From Lindgomyces ingoldianus (taxonomy: Eukaryota > Ascomycota > Dothideomycetes > Pleosporales > Lindgomycetaceae), in assembly GCF_010093535.1 (NCBI RefSeq), contig NW_022985204.1, forward strand, positions 460,269 to 524,268: a stretch of DNA of 64,000 bases, read 5' to 3'. The translations under genes and the position numbers were made by a program. Below, piece after piece: positions 56,334-64,000 of the stretch. Positions within the stretch are counted from its first letter, which is position 1; the number at the start of each line of letters is the position of its first letter. The notes beneath the pieces were generated by a model that saw nothing but the letters and a program-made list of their open reading frames with translations, did no database searches and was not told where the DNA came from.

Positions 56334-56986
56334 TTAAAGGGCAATCAGCTGGACAATCTTGAGGATAATCGTTTGTTGCCCTAGAAGATGATGGCCCATG
56401 GCCCAGATGTCGACGGAGTAGTTGGAGTTCTCCAGCTCGAGCTCCGGGGCTAGGTAGCTGGCCGTGCCGACCGTGCCCGGCTCGGGCCGCAAAGAGCTAC
56501 CCCGCCTGGATGTGCCTGGACACGCCGACCCTCCAGCAGAACGGAGCGGCGCGGCGCGCTAACGAGGCCAATGTTTGCTGGCTTCAGGTCTCGGTGCACC
56601 CAGTTCTCCTCGTGCATGACTTTGACACCCATCAATGCGTCGCGGAATGCAGACGCTGCCTCTATCGTCATGCCCTTGGACCCTCTTTCGATCTTCTTGT
56701 CAGTTGACATCTCCATGGCGGAAGAGGAAGCTTACCCCTTGCTCCGAATCCCCATCAAGTCCGCGAGGCTCTGAGGCGTCATCGGCTGTAAAACAATGGC
56801 AACGTTGTCAAAGGCTGTCCTGGACGAGAACTTCTCGCCGTTGGAGTAGAGCACGTCCGCCGTCCGCAGAATCCGCTCGCCGTCATCCGACTTGCTTGCA
56901 AAATCAGTCACTCTCTGTAATGTCTCGATTTCTTTATCCACACTGTGATAATTCCCAGAAGTCCTGTCAGTAAAGCGTAGAATCAT
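56334..56986 (-). pseudogene. Protein kinase relic
   Basis: The minus strand carries the catalytic loop VHRDLKPANIGLV (about 56610-56570), preceded by a helix with FRDALMGVKVMHEENW. Further on are GTASYLAPELELE and VDIWAMG of subdomains VIII-IX. The activation-loop stretch (about 56480-56540) changes frame twice. A donor-like GTAAGC at 56735 cannot be spliced in phase to the following exon. The upstream piece (56732-56986) has the look of an N-lobe but lacks a clear glycine loop and lysine, and the C-lobe ends at a stop at 56334. A fragment of a Ser/Thr kinase, not a working gene. Confidence 0.7.
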
Positions 56987-57620
56987 GAATTTTGTATTTC
57001 AATTTTCGCCCCGTAGGTCCGAAATGCGAGGACATGTGATTCCTACTAAGAGTACAGAGTGGACAGTATTGCACTTCACAATTCTTACTCGGGATAAAAA
57101 CGTGCAGTTCTAAAATAATTTAACACTCCTAAAATTATCAACTCGTTCGGATTGCCTTGCTATCGCAGGTTGTGTTGCGTTGCTTGGCAAATGGGACCAG
57201 AAATGGACGCCGCTGTTCTTAGGCTAGGAAGCGAGGTGTCCTAGTTTTGGGAAACTGCTCGACTCCACTCATCATTTGGCTGGGCGCCTTAATTTTACAA
57301 AGGATGTTAGCTTGAAATAAAGCAGCCAATAGTAACATGTTTGTCTATTTTTCGAAGGGTTTAGAAATGTCCCCTTTTCTATTTCTCACACCCGGAGCGT
57401 TAAGTCCCGGAATAGGGCCAAAACTGGAGCACAAGATGAAAAATATAAATTTGTATAGAAAATGGCCCGTTCGCTTCTCGTCCCCTTAAACTTAGCAGAG
57501 GCCTTTCGACGTTGCCGTGCTCTCTTCGAGAAGCACAGCAACGTTGAAAGGCCCAGTTCCGTTAGAGTCTCAGACTAAGGAAAAAGCAAGCTGTAAATAC
57601 AACGCATCCATTAAAGGGAG
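56987..57620. other. Intergenic, no gene seen
   Basis: Ordinary to slightly AT-rich sequence, the 3' flank of the HET gene on the minus strand. CGACGTTGCCGTGCTCTCTTCGAGAAGCACAGCAACGTTG at 57508-57547, read in two halves, forms an imperfect hairpin that could act at the transcript end. Confidence 0.4.
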
Positions 57621-59618
57621 TTATAGAGATAGCGATTCCGGCCAAGGAAAGATAAAAGGGTACTTCTTCTGTCCCCGAAAAAGGCATAAACCGTTGATCC
57701 ACTTCTTAGTTCTTAGGCTTACTAGTTTGTCGCATACGTCAACACCAACTTCTACGGACACGTATTTAGCAAGAGTTTTACATTGCATCGTGTCTTCACT
57801 CTGCTTCTTTGTCCGAGCCCATGAGGTAAAGATATATGTTGGTCCTGGACATTGCAACTCACTACGATCCCTAGCAAACATTGCACCGTAAGGTATGCCT
57901 CGCCCTGTTGTAGGAAAACCTCCGACAGGGCGAGCGAGTTGAAGATATTTTCCGTCATCCATTGCATCGACTATGGAAGTGGCCATTATATCCATCACAA
58001 AAGTTGATGGCCAATCGTCGCGCGAAGTTGATGGATTATGATGTTTTAAATAAAATATAAGATCGTCTCTTAGGCGCTTATAACGTCGATTTTTTCGCTG
58101 CTTGAGCACTGTGACGAGATCAAACAAACGACCCCGCTGGTAGTCGTTAAGGCGACCTTGAAACACATCCCTTTGGCGTACAATCTTGCCCTTGGAGTCT
58201 TCGGAGGAGCAACGGTTTTGTAGACGACCTGGCCGAATTAGATCCGATAGTTTCCAGAGGATTCCTTTCGTATGAATGCCAGCTTCCGAAAGGCTGCTAA
58301 CTGAGAGTCGGCAATGTTTGGTGAATGTCGGTACTCCATCCCGCAAGGGAGCATTTATATCTATTGCATGCGTCTCAAGGAACTTGAATACATTCTCGAA
58401 AGGCGTCGCCTCCTTGCAATTGTTCTTGAGTATTTCGCCATTTGCGATATAAAGCGTAAGGAGGCTTAAGCTTAAACTCGAATTGAAAGTTTTGCCCTTT
58501 ATAGTCGGGATTCGAGTGCTATAACCACAGACATTCGCGGCAATTGCGAGAAGATCCGAGCGGACCTTAATTTCGCGCTTGTCAAGGTCTCTAAAAATGT
58601 CAAGTGTCATAGCTTTTGAGATATTGCTCCTACGACCTCTGTATTTGCAGAGTATGTTGTATTTGCCAGCTTTTGAGATAACTTTCTCGCACTTGCGACT
58701 TCTGTTTTGATCCGTCTGAGGCAAAGCTAGGCAGAAAAGAGTAGCACAGTGCTTGAATATTGTTGACTTGATTGCCACCTCGCCTGAGAGATCTCCAAGC
58801 ACTTCTCTCGCGCATGATTTGTCAAGTCCACGCGCGTGGCGAATGAGAAGCCACATTTTCTCCCCAGCCAGGTAGTCTTCTTGATATATCCAAGCTCTAT
58901 TCCACCACTGGTCGTCTGTAATCCGAACTAGTAGGTCTAAGACTTCGTCCGCCGTCTGATCATTGATTTCTTTTTGCAAGAACGGCTCATCGCACTTGCT
59001 ATTGACAAGTTGACCACTAAGGAGATTTGCCAGGTGATTCATTTCGACTTGTGTTTCAATCTCCACCCAGAGATGGCCAACGGCGAATTTGCATTGCTTG
59101 TAAACGAGGTCCATAGATTGCATCCCCTCTTGCCGAGAGGGTTCTTCTTGGGTGATTGATAGCTTGTCAATCCAGAAAGGAATCATATCACGACGTCTTC
59201 GCTTATATCGAATGAATTGGATTATCCGATCAAGGACAATGTTGCGCACCTCGACCAGGGCATTCGTTTCTTGAAGCCGGTATGCACCCTTGCTGTCGTT
59301 CTCGCCCTTAGCTGGCTTCCACGGCCAGGACACAGCTACATATCCTTCAGCTGGTGGACCCGACTCATACAACTTCACTATAGGCCTTGTTTGTTCGTTA
59401 TAGTGGTAAACATGCCAGCCATTGTCCATAGTCTCTATGGGAAGGAAGCATTTCAAATTTTTCAGAAACTCAGTCGACTTGTGGTTTTCTTGCCGACGGT
59501 CCTTATATTCCTCTAAGATGGCATCACGCAGAGGCTTTCCAGTTTGGGTACGCAGCCTCGCTAAATAATCCTTTGTGTCGTCTATAACAGCGTTAGAGAC
59601 TGTAGACCTGCTTATGAT
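57621..59618 (-). CDS. HET-domain (heterokaryon incompatibility) protein, 5' end undefined
   Basis: The frame is open from the stop at 59619-59621 to the stop at 57621, about 665 codons. There is no ATG in the first 60 codons or so (a TTG is at 59454-59456; the first in-frame ATG is at about 59427). An upstream exon, or loss of the start, is likely. HET-domain motifs follow in order: GYVAVSWPWKP, then FWIDKLSITQEEPSRQEGMQ, then YKQCKFAVG, then WWNRAWIYQEDYLAGE. This is the HET pattern (AVSYxW, WID..CINQ, Y..A, R.W..QE) with Leu-Ser in place of Cys-Ile in the second. The C-terminal 400 residues have no known domain. HET proteins trigger cell death on fusion of incompatible hyphae. The upstream sequence is AT-rich and RIP-like, so decay may have reached the 5' end. 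Confidence 0.8.
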   Translation of the reverse strand: MISRSTVSNAVIDDTKDYLARLRTQTGKPLRDAILEEYKDRRQENHKSTEFLKNLKCFLPIETMDNGWHVYHYNEQTRPIVKLYESGPPAEGYVAVSWPWKPAKGENDSKGAYRLQETNALVEVRNIVLDRIIQFIRYKRRRRDMIPFWIDKLSITQEEPSRQEGMQSMDLVYKQCKFAVGHLWVEIETQVEMNHLANLLSGQLVNSKCDEPFLQKEINDQTADEVLDLLVRITDDQWWNRAWIYQEDYLAGEKMWLLIRHARGLDKSCAREVLGDLSGEVAIKSTIFKHCATLFCLALPQTDQNRSRKCEKVISKAGKYNILCKYRGRRSNISKAMTLDIFRDLDKREIKVRSDLLAIAANVCGYSTRIPTIKGKTFNSSLSLSLLTLYIANGEILKNNCKEATPFENVFKFLETHAIDINAPLRDGVPTFTKHCRLSVSSLSEAGIHTKGILWKLSDLIRPGRLQNRCSSEDSKGKIVRQRDVFQGRLNDYQRGRLFDLVTVLKQRKNRRYKRLRDDLIFYLKHHNPSTSRDDWPSTFVMDIMATSIVDAMDDGKYLQLARPVGGFPTTGRGIPYGAMFARDRSELQCPGPTYIFTSWARTKKQSEDTMQCKTLAKYVSVEVGVDVCDKLVSLRTKKWINGLCLFRGQKKYPFIFPWPESLSL

Positions 59619-59621
59619 TTA

Positions 59622-60150
59622 GATATATTGTATCAGAGATTGGTTATCAGAGGGATGAAGTGTGCTGAATGCTACTAAATGCTAGGTCTAGTTATAGGGA
59701 ATCGGTTAAATACCTACATTCTGTATTTTTTATCAACGCTGTGCCTGCAAATTCAAATATTTAGAACTCGACGTGAGAAGGGAGCGTAAGTTATACACTT
59801 ATTATAAAATAACTAAATCTCAAGTATATAAGTATGGGGTGAAGAGTGAGTAGTGTGAAACCTGGAGTAGTGTGAATATTTAAGTCTGAGGTGAGTCAGA
59901 CTAGCTAGGCAGCAGCGCTCAATAGTCGGTGAGGCTAAACCTAAAGCGGGGCTGGCTCGCGCGCTTTGTCGTGTGCGAAATTTGCTGGATTATTGGCAAT
60001 GCTAAGTAACCACTTTTCCCTCACAAATCTCATAGAGATTCAGGTAACTACGTATATCACCCTATAGAATTAACTACAACATGTTTTTATTATCAGTAAA
60101 GCTTTTTAAATGTATAGATAGGGCATATATAATAAATTTAACAGAGTAAT
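59622..60150. other. Upstream of HET gene, AT-rich
   Basis: No exon with an ATG could be placed with confidence. ATG TAG appears near 59724 on the minus strand. Composition falls to AT-rich by 60050. Confidence 0.4.
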
Positions 60151-60259
60151 TGTAACGATTCTCATGAATCGTTCCATCTCGGGTTGCCCGGAACCTATCC
60201 GAAGGGTCCCCATATCAGCTCCAACTCTGACTCAGCCCTGACCCTACCCCTGCTGTTAC
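60151..60259 (-). mobile_element. Truncated LTR, family A, inverted
   Basis: The plus strand begins TGTAACGATTCTCATGAATC and keeps the clean 3' third of the LTR as far as CCTGCTGTTAC. It then switches to unrelated sequence (AGGGCCCTCTC). The other two thirds are missing. Confidence 0.8.
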
Positions 60260-60675
60260 AGGGCCCTCTCATAAGCAGGCGACTAGCGTCAGCACGGCCT
60301 TGGTCCGTGCATAGAATCGCCATGAAGCTTCTAGATAAAATACACAGATTTATATAATGTAGGCTATACAACTAGAAGTAACTTTTCTACTACTATTATC
60401 TACTATAATGCTAAAAACGCCTCTCTGTTAACTTACCTACAATGAACGCGTTTAAATCTATACACTAGTTAAGCTAGAATAGAAGCAGACAGCTATTGCC
60501 TATAAACTTAGTATACTTTAGAGAACTATTTTTTATTATCTTTACTTACTATATACCTTTATAAAATAAAAGAGTAGAAGCTTTATACTAAATATACTTT
60601 TTTAACACCTTTTTATTTAGCATGCTATTTAGAACGCTAAACAACATTAAAAAACTTAAAAAAAGATAGCCTATA
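60260..60675. other. AT-rich block, no gene
   Basis: A short GC-balanced stretch to about 60330, then TA-rich sequence to the foldback element. Confidence 0.45.
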
Positions 60676-61775
60676 ACGTACTTCACAGGCAAGTTGCTCA
60701 CACACCTAAGTTACTTACTTTTACTAAGACCCTACTAAACTACTCTTTTTATACTAATGCATTCCCTACAACACTACTTAGACGTGCTAAAAAAATGTTA
60801 GATATAGCTTACACTCTAAGCTTTTAAACAAGATATAAAACTTTTAAAAAAATATGCTATAACTATATATAAAGTTTTATAAAAGATAATAAATAACTAT
60901 AGCGCTAAATAACTTTTATAAGCTAATTCTATAGCTAAATTATAAAAGCTAAGTAATAAAAAAAAGTAAGTAATTATTAAGACTATACTTAAGCTATATG
61001 CGCAAGGAATTTTCTCTTAGATAGCATTTATAGCTAATATAGCTAATTCTTTGCGCGCTAAGTGTAATCTAGGCTATGTTTACATAAACTAGCTTAGTAT
61101 GTTTATAAAGTGTTATTTAAAGCTTAAAGTAAAGTTTTAAGTATAAGTATAGTTAAAAGATATTTAGTTAATTATAAACTTTATTTTATTAAAGTTATAT
61201 ATGTTATTATTCTAGATACTATACTTAGCTTTAATATTCTCTATAAGGCTAAACTTGCTTTAAATTACTTTAGAACTTTTATAAAAAGCTTTTTTATAGT
61301 TATACTTATACTTAAACATTACTTTAAGCTTTAAATAACACTTTATAAACATACTAGGCTAGTTTATATAAACATAGCCTAGATTATGCTTAGCGCGCAA
61401 AGAATTAGCTATATTAGCTATAAATGCTATTTAAAGAGAAATTTCTTATGCATATAGCTTAAGTATAGTCTTAATAATTACCTACTTTTTTTTATTACTT
61501 AGCCTTTATAATTTAGCTATAGAATTAGCTTATAAAAGTTGTCTAGTGCTATAGTTATTTATTATTTTTTATAAAACTTTATATATAGCTATAGCACATT
61601 TTTTTAAAAGTTTTATGTTTTATTTAAAAGCTTAGAGTATAAGCTGTATCTAACATTTTTTTAGCACGTCTAAGTAGTGTTGTAGGGAATGCATTAGTGT
61701 AGAAAAAGTAGTTTAGTAGGGTCTTAGTAAAAGTAAGCAACTTAGGTGTGTAAGTAACTCGCCTGTAAAGTACGT
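60676..61775 (+). mobile_element. Foldback element (1,100 bp), third copy, TA duplication
   Basis: It starts ACGTACTTCACAGGCAAGTT and ends with its inverse; TA is at 60674-60675 and 61776-61777. It has exactly the same length as the copy at 49448, with arms inverted relative to each other. It is more AT-rich than 49448. Confidence 0.9.
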
Positions 61776-61984
61776 TAAGCTAAAAATTAACATTTACTAT
61801 TAATTACGAATTAAAGCTTTTAAAAAGAAGCTTTATTATTATAAGAAAGCTACATGTAAGCTTCTTCTTACTAAAAAACACAAGGCTGTAAGGCTATAGC
61901 AGGCATAAAAGCACCTTAGCTAGTCTAAAGCTATGTAGGATAGAGTAGCTTAGGCTAATAAAATGTTAGCTAAAGTAGTCTTAG
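61776..61984. other. AT-rich block
   Basis: TA-rich sequence without a recognisable feature. Confidence 0.4.
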
Positions 61985-62188
61985 TGTCACAGTCAGCATG
62001 CTCAAGCTACAAGCAAGAGGTGGTGTAACTTAACTAGATTAAACTAAGGAGCAGAGGAGCTGCTCTGCGAGTTTAAATATACATGTGTGCCCCCTGCCAA
62101 GGCGCTACTCGTAGCACTAGCGTGCTACTTGTTGCGCAAGCGAGGGAGCTGATGCCGCAGAGCATGTGACGCAGTACGCGCTGTCACA
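61985..62188 (+). mobile_element. Solo LTR-like element (204 bp), target duplication CTTAG
   Basis: It begins TGTCACAGTCAGCATGC and ends GTACGCGCTGTCACA; CTTAG is at 61980-61984 and 62189-62193. It has many intact CG sites amid AT-rich flanks. Only copy of its kind in the window. Confidence 0.88.
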
Positions 62189-62572
62189 CTTAGAAAAAAA
62201 TCTAAGTTACTTAAAGAGCTAAAAAGTGCTTTTTATCTAACTACTACATTTCTAAGTTTAAGAGGCATAGTAGTTATATAGTGTAAAGCATTATCTTAAT
62301 AAATAATAAAAGGCTTTTAGTATTCTTTAAGAATAGCTAGTGTATAAATGCTAAAGGTATAGTTAACTTAAAAGTTTATATTTAACACATTCTACGTTAA
62401 ATTACTACCTACTAGTAGGTATATAAAACTTACACTAGTAAAGAGCTTATCTTTATAAAAGATAATAGCTTTATATATAAATTTAAGGCTACTATAAAGG
62501 CTTATAAAACGTAAGGAATTATAAAGAACTAGTAGCTAGCAAACTTGCTAGATCTTAATCTAATTAAAAATG
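62189..62572. other. AT-rich block
   Basis: TA-rich, no gene. Confidence 0.4.
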
Positions 62573-62747
62573 TGTTGCATACAGCTATCTGTAAGGACGG
62601 AGCTCTGTACCACTACGCTAATACAACTAAAAAGGTGCGAATAATCAACTAACAGTTAATTATTGCGTACAGAATAGTATATATACCCGTCGCACGTAAG
62701 CACCATCTTGGCCTTACACGTAAGCGCCATCCTAGCCTTACATTATC
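62573..62747 (+). mobile_element. Mini-element start interrupted by family D unit (62590-62742)
   Basis: TGTTGCATACAGCTATC (62573-62589) is the start of the 75-bp mini-element. It is broken by a unit that begins TGTAAGGACGG and ends CCTTACA at 62742. CTATC (62585-62589) and TTATC (62743-62747) flank the unit as a near-perfect duplication. The unit ends in two 24-bp direct repeats of the form CGTAAGCRCCATCYTGGCC plus TTACA. Confidence 0.65.
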
Positions 62748-63010
62748 CCCCTTCTTAGCAGACGCATGTCCCAGGCGTCACATGACCTACCCGCAGCTCA
62801 GAGGCGCCTATGCGCATGTCTCAGTTACCGGCCAGAGGCTGACCACCTGCGGCCCAGAGGCGCGGGATAAACACAACGCAACGCTTAGTGGCCCACGCCA
62901 GCTAAGCTATATACACTAGACCTCCTAGCAGCAACAACGTGGCGCTAGAAGAGGCTGCCTTACGTTTTAGTCTAAAAACTAGCTAAGCTGTCTAAGGTGT
63001 AAGTTAAACG
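62748..63010. other. GC-balanced island in AT-rich block
   Basis: 62760-62960 is rich in CG and GC motifs (CCCAGGCGTCACATGACC, CCAGAGGCGCGGGATAAAC) with no frame. It is probably a young repeat of unknown type. Confidence 0.35.
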
Positions 63011-63257
63011 CACAACTATCCTTGTTATTAGTTAATTATTATATAAGAACAGAGCTCTATACTACTACGCTAATATAACTAAAAAGGTGCAAATAATTAA
63101 CTAACAGTTAATTATTGCGTACAGAATAGTATATATACCCGTCGCACGTAAGCACTATCTCGGCCTTACACGTAAGCGCCATCCCGGCCTTACACTATCC
63201 GTCTATATATCCTTCTGCTGCACTAGCTAGGAGGTTAACCTTTTAGCAAAACGCAGC
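63011..63257 (+). mobile_element. Second mini-element copy split by a family D unit
   Basis: CGCACAACTATC (to 63020) resembles the mini-element start and CTATCCGTCTATATATCC (from 63195) resumes it, ending TTTTAGCAAAACGCAG near 63257. Between them sits a family D unit from about 63042 to 63194 (TATAAGAACAGAGCTC...GGCCTTACA). The split point is the same as at 62589, so both may descend from one composite. Confidence 0.6.
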
Positions 63258-63520
63258 AGTTATAAGCCTAGTTTGCAGCGTAGTGTAGATAGCTAGCGCT
63301 TAAAAAATTTTGCACCTCTATTCTACTAATAGAAACGCATTATCCTTAAACACTATGTGTTTAATTCCTACGCTTAGCAAAAAGCATTTAGGTAGTGCGC
63401 TTATTATAGAGGCTACTTTACTAGATCTGTCTCTAAGTTCTGTTGCTTAGGCTAGGAGGGTGTGTTAAGGTTGTTTGCCTTGTTTCACCTCTCTTGTTCT
63501 ATAGTTTAAGCTGGGGTGTG

Positions 63521-63598
63521 TGCCGCATACAGCCATCCGTCTATATATATCCTTCTGCTGTGCTAGCTAGGAGGTTAACCTTTTAGAAAAACGCAACA
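63521..63598 (+). mobile_element. 75-bp mini-element
   Basis: It begins TGCCGCATACAGCCATCCGT, contains CTAGCTAGGAGGTTAACC and ends ACGCAACA. No clear target duplication. Confidence 0.68.
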
Positions 63599-64000
63599 AC
63601 ATGTTTAGCAGATGCTAAAGTATAAGCTTAAAAAGTGCTTTTTAAAGATAAATAACAAAGTATAGTAGTTTCTAAAGAAGAAGTAGAAGAAGATTAAAAT
63701 TAAAAATACTACAACAGTTCATAAATGATCTGTAAAAGCAAAGCTTGCTTAGAGTAATTATCACAACTGCTAATTAGAGAGCAATAAGAAGCAAGTCTAT
63801 TAACTATAAGAGGCTTATAGAGAGCTTAGGCGCTAAGTGTCTTAGGCTGCTTGTCTGAAACACAGGCGCAACACTAAGCCTATGTGTGCGACGCAAGGTC
63901 CCTGTGCTCTTCTTACGCAACAGTAATAGTTAGCGCATTAAAGTAGGTTATCTAGGTTAAAGAATAGTTACAGCATAATGCTTAGCAAAGTAGTATTAGA
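63599..64000. other. AT-rich block to window end
   Basis: TA-rich with some intact CG sites after 63830. No gene. Confidence 0.4.

Noticed and set aside
57517..57891. Open frame of 124 codons on the plus strand
   Set aside because: It lies antisense to the HET gene and its flank and has no family resemblance.

Overview
This looks like nuclear DNA of a filamentous ascomycete (Pezizomycotina). Introns are 46-67 nt with GT...AG ends and usually a CTRAY or TTAAC branch site. The gene families are typical of that group: HET domain, Zn2Cys6 regulator with C-terminal fungal domain, CCCH/RS protein, intracellular GH43, monocarboxylate-type MFS, a reducing PKS relic. Composition is bipartite: ordinary gene islands alternate with very AT-rich, TA-rich, stop-riddled blocks that look like repeat-induced point mutation (RIP). 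Species cannot be given. I found no tRNA, rRNA, CRISPR or replication origin.

Layout. 1-4.9 kb: a secreted jacalin/aerolysin-like gene with a one-base frame break, and a two-exon CCCH zinc-finger gene. 4.9-8.4 kb: a solo LTR, an AT-rich block and degraded sequence. 8.4-10.0 kb: an intact GH43 glycosidase gene. 10.0-13.3 kb: AT-rich block with a short two-LTR retroelement. 13.4-15.5 kb: an ankyrin-like relic between inverted copies of a repeat. 15.9-21.1 kb: a seven-exon gene for a NO VEIN/sacsin-like GHKL ATPase with a C-terminal nuclease-like domain, complete except for one surplus base. 24.0-24.9 kb: a membrane protein of unknown role. 26.9-29.4 kb: a Mug113/T5orf172 (GIY-YIG-like) protein. 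32.7-36.9 kb: a reducing PKS pseudogene. 37.4-41.8 kb: a transposon nest. 42.3-46.0 kb: a Zn2Cys6 regulator and an MFS transporter on the same strand. 47.4-51.5 kb: AT-rich block with self-nested foldback elements. 52.8-54.2 kb: a nucleotide-sugar (GDP-mannose type) transporter gene. 55.9-57 kb: a solo LTR and a kinase relic. 57.6-59.6 kb: a HET-domain gene with no visible start codon. 59.6-64 kb: AT-rich block with a third foldback copy and several small elements.

The clearest new biology is in the repeats. Two old TA-flanked DNA transposons (one clearly Fot1/pogo) sit one inside the other with two solo LTRs. A 1.1-kb hairpin family was made by inverted duplication of the 5' end of that Fot1 element, and one copy has jumped into another copy. 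There are also a short LTR element whose LTRs carry complementary mutated halves, and 75-bp elements with 5-bp target duplications. The most interesting protein is the GHKL ATPase with the nuclease-like tail. The host genes look independent of each other. Only the PKS relic, regulator and transporter could be remnants of one metabolite cluster, and the sequence does not prove it.
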